Below, one piece after another: positions 16,928 through 25,789 of a stretch of DNA of 64,000 bases. Made by a program: the position numbers and the translations under genes. The DNA is from PALSA-350 sp963834445 (GTDB lineage: Bacteria; Acidobacteriota; Terriglobia; Terriglobales; Acidobacteriaceae), in NCBI GenBank assembly GCA_963834445.1, contig CAWIBU010000008.1:248001-312000 (forward strand), given 5' to 3'. Numbering within the stretch: the stretch's first letter is position 1; the number at the start of each line of letters is the position of its first letter. The notes beneath the pieces were generated by a model. It ran no database searches and was not told the origin of the DNA. It saw nothing but the letters and a program-made list of their open reading frames with translations.

Positions 16928-16955
16928 TATATAAAACGTTATGTTCACCCTGCAA
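16928..16955 (-). promoter_or_regulatory. Possible sigma-70-type promoter for the S53 protease
   Basis: On the minus strand TTGCAG (16955-16950) and TATATA (16933-16928) are 16 bases apart, about 100 bp upstream of the protease start. Two nearly identical 18-mers, GAAAGATTGGTTTTTACC at 16964-16981 and AAAAGATTGGTTTTTACC at 17012-17029, lie just upstream and could be activator sites. This is a motif judgement only. Confidence 0.4.
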
Positions 16956-17109
16956 CTTTGACCGAAAGATTGGTTTTTACCCTACGCTGAAGTGATTGCG
17001 CAGGTTTTACCAAAAGATTGGTTTTTACCGATTGCGCCGACCATTCAAACCATCACAGACGCAGATAACGAAATCCAGGATTACAGCCGTTCTTAAAACC
17101 TTTCTCCGG

Positions 17110-17237
17110 CCACGAAGCTCCGGGTGCCCCATCCTTCGCTCATTTGGCGAAGGTGGGATCCAAGAATGTCGGACGGGCTGTGTTTGGTCCCCCCCTTTGC
17201 AAAAAACGCAAAGGGTGGGGCACCCGGAGCTTCGTGG
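17110..17237. repeat. Inverted repeat with perfect 22-bp arms (family 5)
   Basis: The arms at 17110-17131 and 17216-17237 are exact reverse complements and include CTCCGGGTGCCCCA. Inside are two smaller hairpin-like pieces, CCTTCGCTCATTTGGCGAAGG and TTTGCAAAAAACGCAAA in part. A related element lies at 54.7 kb. It occupies the gap between the S53 gene and the KdpD-like gene; nothing else is seen there apart from the promoter region. Confidence 0.85.
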
Positions 17238-17361
17238 TAGGGGAAAGCTTTCCACAAACGACCCTTCACACCACTAACGTACGTGCCGACCCGATCTCCG
17301 TAACAAAGTTGTGGGGAAAATTTCGGTCCCTTTTGCGCTTCGGGAACGGAAGTTTCCCGTA

Positions 17362-18825
17362 TCAGGCGGCCGCGAGCGGCAGCCAGAAGGTAAATGTCGC
17401 TCCCTGGTCACGATGACTCACCACCTCGATGCCACCGCCGTGGGCGCGCAAAATCGCCCTGGCAATGGCCAGCCCCATGCCCGTGCCGTGCAAGAGGCGT
17501 TGCCGGCTGCCGCGATAAAACTTGTCGAAAATATAAGCCTGCTCCGCGTCGTCGATCCCCTGCCCCTGGTCAATGATGCTTACCAGCAGCCGTCCCGGTT
17601 CGAGCGCGGCCCGGATGACCACGGGTGACCCCGGGGGAGAATAGCGGGCTGCATTTTCCAGCAGATGCCGCAGTACCCGGCGCACCAATTCCCGATCGAG
17701 CGCGATGGCGGGCATGGCCGCGGGCAGCTCGACGGTGACCGGGCGCCCGCGCAGCAGCCCATGGCAATCTTCGAGCGCGATGTCGATTACTTCCTGTAGC
17801 TGTTGCGCACGGGGCCGTACCTGGATGCCGTCGGCATCGAGCTGCGCCATCTCGACGGCCTGCCCAATCAGGCGATCGAGCCGCGCGCTCTCTTCATCGA
17901 GAATCGAAAACATCTCCTGTCGCTGGCTCTCGGCCAGCGAGGGCTGCGATAACAAACTGGTCGCCGCCGCACGAATCGCGGTCAACGGTGTGCGCAGCTC
18001 ATGGGTGACGGAATCAAGCAACGCGCTGCGCAGGCGTTCGCCTTCGCGCGCCGCCTCGACCCGGCTGAAGCGGTCAATCGCCGTCGCCCGCTCCAGCGCG
18101 ATCGCCAACAGGCCACCGATGGCGTCATACAATCCCTCGGAGTAGCTGGCCCTGACCGGCTTAACGGGTGTCGTCATGGCAATCGAACCGCTGGCGCGCA
18201 TGCCCAGCACCAGGGGAACGATCGCCACGCCGGCGGCCCGAGGCCGCGGTCCTTCCGGCAGACGGGCAGCCGCGCGCAGCTCGTCCAGCGAGACGAAAGC
18301 GCGGCGCGGATCGGAGTAATAGGCGGTATCGCCTTCGGTGAGATAAAGGATGACCGCGTCGAAGGAGAAGATCGACGCCACGACGTGCGGCGCGTGCCGC
18401 GCCACGTCGTGCAGATTCTCTTCCATTAATAACTGGTTACTGAACTCGTAGAGACGTTCCATCTCGCTGCGCCGCGCTTCGGTGACCACGGTCTGCCGGC
18501 GTTCGCTTTCCGAGATCCTGCTGATGAAAATAGCCGAAGCCAGAAAGGAAAACAGCGCGATCCAGTTCTGCGGGTCGGCAATGGTGAAGCTGCCGATAGG
18601 GGGCAAAAAGTAATAGTTATAGAGGAGCGTGCAGCCGAGGGAGAGGCAGACGGAGTAGACCAGCCCCCAGCTAAAAGCCGCCAGTTGCACCATCACCAGA
18701 AAGGTGAGCGCCACCGTGGTCTGGTTCACGTGGAGTATTCTGCGATAGACCAGCACCACCAGCAGGGCGGCTGCGGCCATGGTCACATAGCGAACGATGA
18801 GCAACCGGGCCCGCGCGAGACGCAT
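17362..18825 (-). CDS. KdpD-like sensor histidine kinase lacking the KdpD N-terminal domain
   Basis: This 487-residue membrane kinase matches the C-terminal half of KdpD. It has a four-helix DUF4118 membrane domain (residues about 10-105, including NYYFLPPIGSFTI), a GAF-like sensor, HisKA with His275 in SVTHELRTPL, and a HATPase domain with GTGMGLAIARA. The large cytosolic N-terminal KdpD and Usp-like region of the E. coli protein is absent, and the frame starts just upstream of the first helix. It is divergent from kdpE with only 29 bp between start codons, so promoter elements must overlap the genes. It probably phosphorylates the adjacent KdpE. Confidence 0.88.
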   Translation of the reverse strand: MRLARARLLIVRYVTMAAAALLVVLVYRRILHVNQTTVALTFLVMVQLAAFSWGLVYSVCLSLGCTLLYNYYFLPPIGSFTIADPQNWIALFSFLASAIFISRISESERRQTVVTEARRSEMERLYEFSNQLLMEENLHDVARHAPHVVASIFSFDAVILYLTEGDTAYYSDPRRAFVSLDELRAAARLPEGPRPRAAGVAIVPLVLGMRASGSIAMTTPVKPVRASYSEGLYDAIGGLLAIALERATAIDRFSRVEAAREGERLRSALLDSVTHELRTPLTAIRAAATSLLSQPSLAESQRQEMFSILDEESARLDRLIGQAVEMAQLDADGIQVRPRAQQLQEVIDIALEDCHGLLRGRPVTVELPAAMPAIALDRELVRRVLRHLLENAARYSPPGSPVVIRAALEPGRLLVSIIDQGQGIDDAEQAYIFDKFYRGSRQRLLHGTGMGLAIARAILRAHGGGIEVVSHRDQGATFTFWLPLAAA

Positions 18826-18854
18826 ACGGGGCGATCATATCCCAAAGGGTGCAA

Positions 18855-19544
18855 ATGGCAGAACGAGTCCTGGTGGTCGATGATGAGGCACAAATCACGC
18901 GCGTGCTGCGCACCGCGCTATCCGCGCAGGGCTATGACGTGCGCGCCGCGAACGATCCTGAAGAGGCTCTGGTGCTCTTTGAGGAGTGGAGCCCGGACCT
19001 GATTGTCACCGACCTGATGATGCCCGAGGTGAGTGGGGTGGACTTGTGCCGTCGGGTGCGCAGCAAGTCAAAGATTCCCATCATTGTCTTGTCTGTGCGC
19101 GACCAGGAGCACGCGAAGGTGGAAGCGCTCGATGCCGGCGCCGACAACTACGTGACCAAGCCCTTCAGTATTCAGGAATTGCTGGCCCGGGTGCGCGCCC
19201 ACCTGCGCCGCGCGCCGGAGCGCACGGTGGACGCGCCCATTGAGATCGGCGACTTTACCGTGGATGCCTCCGCTCATGTGGCGACCGTAGGCGGCAACGC
19301 CCTGCACCTGACGCCGACCGAGTTCGAGCTGCTGCTCTTCATGGCGCGCAATGCCGGCAAGGCGCTCACCCACCGCGCCCTGTTGACCGCCGTGTGGGGG
19401 GGGCAGTCTGCCCACCAACCGGAGTACCTGCGGGTCTTTATCGGCCAGCTGCGCCGCAAGTTGGAGGCCGAGGGACCCCGGCAATACATCCAAACCGAGC
19501 CCTGGGTCGGCTACCGCTTCCTGCCCGAAGGCGTGCCTGAATAG
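18855..19544 (+). CDS. kdpE: KdpE-type OmpR-family response regulator
   Basis: This 229-residue two-component regulator has a receiver domain with VDDE, phosphoacceptor Asp53 in IVTDLMMPE and KPFSIQELLARVRAHLRR, then an OmpR/PhoB winged helix ending in YIQTEPWVGYRFLPE, which is typical of KdpE. The ATG at 18855 is preferred over GTG at 18849 because AAGGG lies at a good distance upstream. It presumably activates kdpFABC, which begins 1.1 kb downstream beyond a repeat island. Confidence 0.9.
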   Translation: MAERVLVVDDEAQITRVLRTALSAQGYDVRAANDPEEALVLFEEWSPDLIVTDLMMPEVSGVDLCRRVRSKSKIPIIVLSVRDQEHAKVEALDAGADNYVTKPFSIQELLARVRAHLRRAPERTVDAPIEIGDFTVDASAHVATVGGNALHLTPTEFELLLFMARNAGKALTHRALLTAVWGGQSAHQPEYLRVFIGQLRRKLEAEGPRQYIQTEPWVGYRFLPEGVPE

Positions 19545-19784
19545 GACCGATCAGCAACGATAAGGTTGGCTCCGGGACTGTCTTGTCCAAATTAGCTTTC
19601 CGAGCCGCTCCGGTTTTACGTTCATCCGCCACAACACTTCCGAGCGCAGCGTAGCGGAGCAACGACCACTGCGGCAACAACCCTTCATGGGAGCACGCCC
19701 CTCCCCTTTGTCATCCCGACCGGCTGACTTGCCTGCGGCAAGTTAAGGATGGAATGAACGCGGAGAGCGTTTGCTTTTCAAACC

Positions 19785-20360
19785 CGTCCCTCAAGCAAAT
19801 TTGTCATCCCGAGCGAAGCCGAGGGATCTGCGGTGCGCCTTTCTCCCAAACCAAGGCCCTCCGAGTGAGCTCGCAAATTCAGACCAAGCGGTTTGTTCTT
19901 GTTTCAGACACCTGTCGCTCCGGAACACAAGACGTTCGAGCAGGATTTGCGAGTTCACTCGCAGGGCCTTCGTTTGTCGTTTAGGCTCACCGCAGATCCC
20001 TCGGCTGCGCTCCCTAATGAACAAAATGGCTGGGGCCGGATTTGCGAGCTCACTTGGAGGGCCTTGGTTTGGGGGAAAGGCGCACCGCAGATCCCTCCAC
20101 TTCGCTCCCCCGAATTCCTGTCGAAGTTGATGGCGCTGGCGAACTTCATGCGGCTTTCCTTAATGAAAGCCGCACACGTGGATCTGTCTGACATGGCGAA
20201 ACAGGAATCCGGGTACGCTACGGTCGGGATGACAAATTTGTTTGGGGGGACGGGTTTAAAAGCAAGCGCTCACCGCGTTCATTCCATGCTTAACTTGCCG
20301 ACTGGCGAGTCAGCCGCTCGGGACGACAAAGGAGATGGTTGTCCCATGAAGGGTTGTTGA
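19785..20360. repeat. Repeat island between kdpE and the kdp structural genes
   Basis: Tandem and inverted family-1 cores are at about 19800-19850 and 19980-20100. A double-stem hairpin (copy B) follows: outer arms CCCGAATTCCTGT at 20109-20121 and ACAGGAATCCGGG at 20201-20213, inner arms TGCGGCTTTC at 20149-20158 and GAAAGCCGCA at 20165-20174. The 20020-20360 stretch closely matches the duplicated units at 49.1-49.7 kb. Small ORFs here are repeat translations. Nothing gene-like is seen in 19545-20676. Confidence 0.85.
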
Positions 20361-20480
20361 CGATGCTGCGTTTTGGACACTCATTCTCCGGGATTCTTGC
20401 CCGGTCTACCCCTCGTGGGTCGGCCGGCGGCGAACCACGGCTGCCGCCAAAAATATATGAGCTGAAAGAGCTTTAAGATC

Positions 20481-20558
20481 ATTAAGTTACCTTGCAGTAC
20501 CGATCTGCAGCCAGGATGGGGCCGGCAGAACCCCATCGTAACCGGAAAGTAACTTAAT
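20481..20558 (+). promoter_or_regulatory. Possible structured leader RNA upstream of the kdp operon
   Basis: A perfect ten-base pairing, ATTAAGTTAC (20481-20490) with GTAACTTAAT (20549-20558), closes a region that holds two further hairpins. These are TGCAG/CTGCA at 20493-20509 and GATGGGG/CCCCATC at 20515-20537. The three-way-junction layout lies 119 bp before the first kdp ORF and is unrelated to the dispersed repeats. It could be a riboswitch-like leader, but I do not recognise the known c-di-AMP (ydaO) consensus in it. Confidence 0.4.
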
Positions 20559-20676
20559 CAGCTTAGTCCGCACTTTTTCATCCATCTCTCCCGTCCCCCA
20601 CGTCTTTATGAATTCCTTATCTCTCGCTTACACCCTCCTTAGTCAGGCAGCGTTCCACTTATAGATGGAGCGACCC

Positions 20677-20763
20677 ATGCTGGATGTCCTGATGGTTTTG
20701 TTCGCAATCGCTTTCTTCGCCGTTGCGCTGCTGTACATCCGCGGTTGCGAGAAGTTGAGGTAG
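20677..20763 (+). CDS. 28-residue membrane peptide at the head of the kdp operon
   Basis: The frame encodes a single hydrophobic helix (MLDVLMVLFAIAFFAVALLY) followed by the short polar tail IRGCEKLR. GGAG lies six bases before the ATG. The stop is two bases before the kdpF start, so the peptide is part of the operon. Similar tiny proteins with a C-terminal R/G-C-E-x-L tail occur before kdpF in other bacteria to my knowledge, but I know no assigned function. It may be a Kdp complex accessory or stabilising helix. Confidence 0.75.
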   Translation: MLDVLMVLFAIAFFAVALLYIRGCEKLR

Positions 20764-20765
20764 AT

Positions 20766-20855
20766 ATGTCTGACACCACGATCGTTGTGCTGATCCTTAC
20801 CGTCGCGACCCTGATCTACCTGGTGATCACACTGTTGTTCCCGGAGAAATTTTAG
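20766..20855 (+). CDS. kdpF: KdpF, small subunit of the potassium-transporting ATPase
   Basis: This 29-residue single-helix protein (MSDTTIVVLILTVATLIYLV then a short tail ending FPEKF) is the same length as E. coli KdpF and sits immediately before kdpA, with two bases between. KdpF stabilises the KdpABC complex in the inner membrane. It is identified by size, hydrophobicity and position. Confidence 0.9.
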   Translation: MSDTTIVVLILTVATLIYLVITLLFPEKF

Positions 20856-20857
20856 TC

Positions 20858-22567
20858 ATGACCGCCAATGGCTGGCTGCAGTTTGCCGTCTTCTTCGCTG
20901 TACTGCTGCTGCTGATGAGACCGCTGGGCCTGTACATCGCCCGCGTGCTGCAGGGAGAAAAGACGTTCCTCGATCCCGTGCTACGCCCCGTCGAAAGGCT
21001 GCTCTATCGCGCCTGCGGCATCCGCGCCGAACAGGAAATGAGCTGGCAGCAATACTCCGTCGCCATGCTGGTCTTCAGCTTCGTCTCCCTGCTGCTGACC
21101 TACGTGATCGAACGCGCCCAGGCGCTGTTGCCGTGGAATCCGCAGCATCTGGCCGGTGTTTCGCCCGCGCTCGCCCTCAACACCGCGGTCTCGTTCACCA
21201 CCAACACCAACTGGCAGGCCTACACGCCTGAGACCACCATGAGCTATTTCACGCAAATGGCCGGCCTCAGCTACCACAACTTCTTAAGCGCGGCCATCGG
21301 TATCGCCGTCGCAGTCGCCCTGGTGCGCGGCATCGCACGCAAACAGAGTGCCACCATCGGCAACTTCTGGGTCGATACCACGCGCGCCATCCTGTGGATC
21401 CTGCTCCCTATCTGCCTGGTCGTCGCACCCGTGCTGATCGGTCAGGGCGTGGTGCAGAACCTTAAGGCGTACACCACCGTCACCCCCTTGCAGCACGGCG
21501 CTACGCCCCAGGTGCTGGCCCAGGGACCGGTCGCTTCGCAAGAAGCCATCAAAGAGCTGGGCACCAACGGCGGCGGCTTCTTCAACGCCAACAGCGCGCA
21601 TCCGTTTGAAAACCCCACCCCCTTCAGCAACTGGCTTGAGATCGAATTGATCCTGTTGATCCCGGCTGCGTTGACGGTGACGCTGGGCAAGATGACTGGC
21701 TCAGCGGGTCACGGCTGGGCCGTGTTCGCCGCCATGGCCATCCTGTTCGTGGCCGCGTATGTCTGCTGCTACTGGGCGGAGTCGCAGCCACATCCACTGT
21801 TACATGGCGTCGATCAGAAGATCGGCAATATGGAAGGCAAGGAACAACGGTTCGGCGTCTCTCAGTCCGCGCTGTTCGCCACCAGCACCACCGACACCAG
21901 CTGCGGCGCCACCAACGCCTCCCATGATTCGTTTACCCCGCTCGGGGGCATGGTGCTGATGGTCAACATCATGCTCGGCGAAGTGGTGTTCGGCGGAGTC
22001 GGCTCCGGCCTCTACGGCATGCTCATCTTCGTCGTGCTCGCGGTGTTCATCGCCGGCCTGATGGTGGGGCGAACGCCTGAGTACCTGGGCAAGAAGATCG
22101 ACGGCTACGACGTGAAGCTGGCCATGCTGTTCGTGCTCATCTTCCCCCTCATCATTCTGGTGTTGACGGCGGTCTCGGTGCTCTATCCCGTGGCCCTCGC
22201 CGGCCTCAACAACAACGGGCCGCATGGCTTCTCCGAGATCCTCTACGCCTACCTGTCGACAGCGGGCAACAACGGTTCCGGATTCGCCGGACTTAACAGC
22301 AACACCAACTGGTACAACCTGACGCTGGCCTTCAATATGCTGGCCGGCCGCTTTCTGATGAAGGTGCCGATGCTGGCGCTGGCCGGCAACCTGGCGCAAA
22401 AGAAAAGCGTTCCCCCGTCTTCCGGCACGTTCCCCGTCAACACCACGTTGTTCACGGTGCTGCTGGTGGGCGTGATTCTGATCGTCGGCGCGCTGACGTT
22501 CTTCCCCGCCCTCTCGCTTGGACCCATTCTCGAACACCTGCAGCTGCACGCAGGCAGAACCTTTTAG
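20858..22567 (+). CDS. kdpA: KdpA, potassium-binding subunit of the Kdp ATPase
   Basis: This 569-residue membrane protein carries the four selectivity-filter segments of the superfamily of K+ transporters: TTNTNWQAY, GTNGGGFFNANSAHPFENPT, TSCGATNASHDSFTPLGG and STAGNNGSGFAGL. It binds external K+ with high affinity and passes it to KdpB. Length is normal for the family, and it begins two bases after kdpF. Confidence 0.97.
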   Translation: MTANGWLQFAVFFAVLLLLMRPLGLYIARVLQGEKTFLDPVLRPVERLLYRACGIRAEQEMSWQQYSVAMLVFSFVSLLLTYVIERAQALLPWNPQHLAGVSPALALNTAVSFTTNTNWQAYTPETTMSYFTQMAGLSYHNFLSAAIGIAVAVALVRGIARKQSATIGNFWVDTTRAILWILLPICLVVAPVLIGQGVVQNLKAYTTVTPLQHGATPQVLAQGPVASQEAIKELGTNGGGFFNANSAHPFENPTPFSNWLEIELILLIPAALTVTLGKMTGSAGHGWAVFAAMAILFVAAYVCCYWAESQPHPLLHGVDQKIGNMEGKEQRFGVSQSALFATSTTDTSCGATNASHDSFTPLGGMVLMVNIMLGEVVFGGVGSGLYGMLIFVVLAVFIAGLMVGRTPEYLGKKIDGYDVKLAMLFVLIFPLIILVLTAVSVLYPVALAGLNNNGPHGFSEILYAYLSTAGNNGSGFAGLNSNTNWYNLTLAFNMLAGRFLMKVPMLALAGNLAQKKSVPPSSGTFPVNTTLFTVLLVGVILIVGALTFFPALSLGPILEHLQLHAGRTF

Positions 22568-22588
22568 TAACGGCAGCGGAGTAGTGAC

Positions 22589-24631
22589 ATGGCAGAAAGA
22601 CTCAGTCTCTGGAACGGCGGGATCATGCGTCAGGCGGCGCTCGGCTCCCTGCGCAAGCTCGATCCGCGTCTGATGGTGAAGAACCCGGTGATGCTGGTAG
22701 TGGAAATTGGCAGCGTGCTCACCACCGTGTTGCTCATCCAGGGTGTGATCGGGCACAAGGGCAGCTTCGCCTTCAACCTGCAGATCACGCTATGGCTATG
22801 GTTCACCGTGATCTTCGCCAATTTTGCCGAGGCCATGGCGGAGGGCCGCGGCAAAGCGCAGGCCGACACGCTGCGCAAAGCCAAGGGCGAGACCGTCGCG
22901 GTTCGTCTCAAGTCGGCAGACAAGGACGGAGCGAGAGAAGAAGTGTCGAGCGCAGCCCTGCGCTCCGGCGACATTATTTATGTCGCGGCCGGCCTCTACA
23001 TTCCGGGAGACGGCGAGGTGATCGAAGGGGTGGCCTCGGTGGATGAATCGGCCATCACCGGAGAGTCGGCGCCGGTCATTCGCGAAGCAGGCGGCGATCG
23101 CTCCGCAGTTACGGGCGGAACGAAAGTGCTGTCGGATTGGATCATGGTGCGCATCACGTCCAATCCGGGTGAGACTTTTTTAGACCGCATGATCGCCCTG
23201 GTCGAAGGCGCGCAACGGCAAAAAACGCCTAACGAAATTGCGCTGAGCATTCTGCTCTCCGGGCTGACGATCATCTTTGTGCTGGCGGTCGCCACCCTGC
23301 AACCGATCGCGGTTTATTCGCAGGCGCCGCAAACCATCTTTGTGCTGGTCTCGCTTCTGGTGTGTCTTATCCCCACCACCATCGGTGGTTTGCTGTCATC
23401 GATCGGCATCGCCGGGATGGACCGGCTGGTGCAGTACAACGTGCTCGCCATGTCTGGCCGCGCGGTCGAAGCCGCGGGCGACGTCGATACATTGTTATTG
23501 GATAAGACCGGAACCATCACGCTGGGCAATCGCCAGGCGACCGAGTTCATTCCCGCGCCCAATGTCAGCGCAGAGAGGCTGGCCGACGCGGCCCAACTTT
23601 CTTCCTTCTCCGACGAAACGCCCGAGGGCCGTTCGATCGTCGTGCTGGCCAAGGAACAATACGGCCTGCGCGGCCGGGACATGAATGCCCTGCATGCGGA
23701 GTTTGTTCCCTTCAGCGCGCAGACGCGCATGTCTGGTGTCAATTTTGCCGGCCACGTGATCCGCAAGGGCTCGGTCGACGCCATCACCCGGTACCTCGCC
23801 GAGCAGGGCTCGAACCTGCCCCAGAAAGTACGCGAGAGCGTGGAACAGATTGCGGGCATGGGGGGAACGCCGCTGGTAGTTGCGGAGAACTCGACTGCCC
23901 TGGGCGTGATCTATCTAAAAGACATCGTCAAAGGTGGATTGAAGGAACGGCTCGCGCGGCTGCGCGCGATGGGCATTCGCAGCATCATGATCACCGGCGA
24001 CAATCCGTTGACCGCAGCAGTGATTGCGCGCGAGGCCGGCGTCGACGACTTTCTGGCGGAAGCAAAGCCCAAGGACAAGATGGATTTGATCCGTCGCGAA
24101 CAAGCCAAGGGGAAGCTGGTCGCGATGACCGGCGACGGCACCAACGACGCCCCGGCACTGGCTCAGGCCGATGTGGGGGTTGCGATGAACTCGGGCACGC
24201 AGGCTGCCAAAGAAGCCGGCAACATGGTCGATCTGGATTCGAACCCGACCAAGCTGATTGAAATCGTGCAGATCGGCAAGCAGTTGTTGATGACGCGCGG
24301 CGCGCTGACGACTTTCTCCATCGCCAACGATGTCGCCAAGTATTTCGCCATTATTCCGGCCATGTTTGCCGGTGTGTTTCCGGTGCTCAATCAGTTGAAC
24401 ATCATGCACTTGAGCACGCCCCATTCGGCGATTCTCTCCGCCGTGATCTTCAACGCACTGATCATCATTGCGCTCATCCCGTTGGCGCTGCGCGGGGTGG
24501 CGTATCAGCCGCGATCGGCGCAGGCCTTGTTGCGGCGCAACCTGCTGCTTTACGGCGTGGGCGGAGTGATCGTGCCCTTCATCGGCATCAAGGTGATCGA
24601 TATCTGTTTAACCGGCCTGGGCTTGTCCTGA
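22589..24631 (+). CDS. kdpB: KdpB, P-type ATPase catalytic subunit
   Basis: This 680-residue P-type ATPase is phosphorylated on Asp305 in LLLDKTGTIT. The actuator motif TGESAPV, the hinge TGDGTNDAPALAQADVGVAM and the KdpB-specific C-terminal helices are all present. It couples ATP hydrolysis to K+ uptake with KdpA, KdpC and KdpF. It begins 21 bases after kdpA in the same operon. Confidence 0.97.
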   Translation: MAERLSLWNGGIMRQAALGSLRKLDPRLMVKNPVMLVVEIGSVLTTVLLIQGVIGHKGSFAFNLQITLWLWFTVIFANFAEAMAEGRGKAQADTLRKAKGETVAVRLKSADKDGAREEVSSAALRSGDIIYVAAGLYIPGDGEVIEGVASVDESAITGESAPVIREAGGDRSAVTGGTKVLSDWIMVRITSNPGETFLDRMIALVEGAQRQKTPNEIALSILLSGLTIIFVLAVATLQPIAVYSQAPQTIFVLVSLLVCLIPTTIGGLLSSIGIAGMDRLVQYNVLAMSGRAVEAAGDVDTLLLDKTGTITLGNRQATEFIPAPNVSAERLADAAQLSSFSDETPEGRSIVVLAKEQYGLRGRDMNALHAEFVPFSAQTRMSGVNFAGHVIRKGSVDAITRYLAEQGSNLPQKVRESVEQIAGMGGTPLVVAENSTALGVIYLKDIVKGGLKERLARLRAMGIRSIMITGDNPLTAAVIAREAGVDDFLAEAKPKDKMDLIRREQAKGKLVAMTGDGTNDAPALAQADVGVAMNSGTQAAKEAGNMVDLDSNPTKLIEIVQIGKQLLMTRGALTTFSIANDVAKYFAIIPAMFAGVFPVLNQLNIMHLSTPHSAILSAVIFNALIIIALIPLALRGVAYQPRSAQALLRRNLLLYGVGGVIVPFIGIKVIDICLTGLGLS

Positions 24632-24642
24632 CGAGGTAGTTT

Positions 24643-25212
24643 ATGTTGCGCGCTGAACTCAAGATTGCCATTCGCTTTACGCTGTTGACCACGGTGCTGC
24701 TGGGTGTTCTGTATCCGCTGGCCATGACCGCATTCGCCCACGTATTCATGCCTGCAAAGGCCGATGGAGGGTTGATTGTCAGCAACGGTCAGGTGATTGG
24801 TTCCGCGCTGATCGGGCAGAGCTTTACCGGCGCCCGGTATTTTCATGGGCGACCTTCGGCGGCCGGCAGCGGCTATGACGCTACTTCTTCGGGCGCCTCA
24901 AATCTGGCAGCTTCGAATCAGAAGCTGGTCACGCGCATCGACGGCGATATCGCGAGCTATTCCGCGGAGAACAAGAGCACGCCGGTGCCAATCGATCTGG
25001 TGACCGCCTCCGCGTCCGGGCTTGACCCCGATATCTCCCCTGCTGCAGCCATGTTCCAGGTCGAGAGCATAGCCAGCGCCCGGCATCTGCCGGTCGCGAC
25101 CGTTCGTGACCTGGTGCAACGCCACGTGCAGGGACGCCAGTTCGGTTTTTTGGGAGAACCGCGGGTGAATGTGCTGCTGCTGAACATGGATCTGGATCGG
25201 CTGGCACACTAG
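24643..25212 (+). CDS. kdpC: KdpC subunit of the potassium-transporting ATPase
   Basis: This 189-residue protein has one N-terminal membrane helix and a periplasmic domain. Conserved segments seen are GQSFTGARYFHGRPSAAG, SNLAASNQKL, VPIDLVTASASGLDPDISP and PRVNVLLLNMDLD. It stabilises and supports the KdpB-KdpA complex. It starts 11 bases after kdpB and closes the operon. Confidence 0.96.
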   Translation: MLRAELKIAIRFTLLTTVLLGVLYPLAMTAFAHVFMPAKADGGLIVSNGQVIGSALIGQSFTGARYFHGRPSAAGSGYDATSSGASNLAASNQKLVTRIDGDIASYSAENKSTPVPIDLVTASASGLDPDISPAAAMFQVESIASARHLPVATVRDLVQRHVQGRQFGFLGEPRVNVLLLNMDLDRLAH

Positions 25213-25252
25213 CTAGCGTGGTGCGTCACTCATAACATTCAATATGTTTGCC

Positions 25253-25490
25253 AACCTATCGGGCGCAGGACGAAATCCTGGGTAGGGAAAGCGAAAACAG
25301 ACCAGCCCCGTAGGGACGGCTGAGTTGAGAAGGACGAGGTCCATTGTTGACGGAGCAACCCTCCCAGGATTTCATCCTGGGTAATCATCAGCCGTCCCTT
25401 CGGGACTGCTCTCTTTTGTCCTTGTTTACCCAGGATTTCATCCTGGGCTACTTTCAGTCGTCCCTGCGGGACTGAGGCTTGAAAACATAA
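25253..25490. repeat. Array of family 2 tandem hairpins
   Basis: Several copies of a two-hairpin unit are present. One hairpin is CCAGGAT/ATCCTGG around TTC (for example near 25371-25382 and 25430-25446). The other is GTCCC/GGGAC with loops TTC, TGC or GTA (for example 25394-25406 and 25462-25474). Both orientations occur. The array follows kdpC and could protect or end the kdp transcript. Confidence 0.8.
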
Positions 25491-25566
25491 CAGGACGTTA
25501 TGAATGACGCAGTACACGCGTGTATTGCGTCACTCATAGCGCCGTTCATTCAAGGATCTCGTTCCG

Positions 25567-25770
25567 TCCTGACCAAAGGGTGGGTGGCCGATTTCTTCGG
25601 ATTTCCTGTGAAGCTGAGTGCGCTCGCCGACCTTCATGCGGCTTTCCTTACAGAAAGCCGCACACGCTGGAAAGGAGACGCGTACAGTGTCCCAGGTTGC
25701 GCGACTGCGAATCCCACTCAAGCCATCGGAAGGCTTGAATGGGCCACCCACCCTTAGTGGTTAGGACGGA
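25567..25770. repeat. Family 4 inverted repeat with embedded hairpin (copy C)
   Basis: Outer parts match as inverted sequences (CCTGACCAAAGGGTGGGTGG near 25568 against CCACCCTTAGTGGTTAGGA near 25750). Within lies the inner stem TGCGGCTTTC/GAAAGCCGCA at 25637-25662 with loop CTTACA. It also holds the CCACTCAAGCC/GGCTTGAATGG palindrome at about 25713-25747. The outer GAATTC stem seen in the other copies is not clear here. Confidence 0.75.
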
Positions 25771-25789
25771 GGCTGGCTGCGGCAACTCT

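Noticed and set aside
21284..22756. Minus-strand ORFs opposite kdpA and kdpB
   Set aside because: The plus-strand Kdp proteins are complete and conserved; the opposite frames are shadows.
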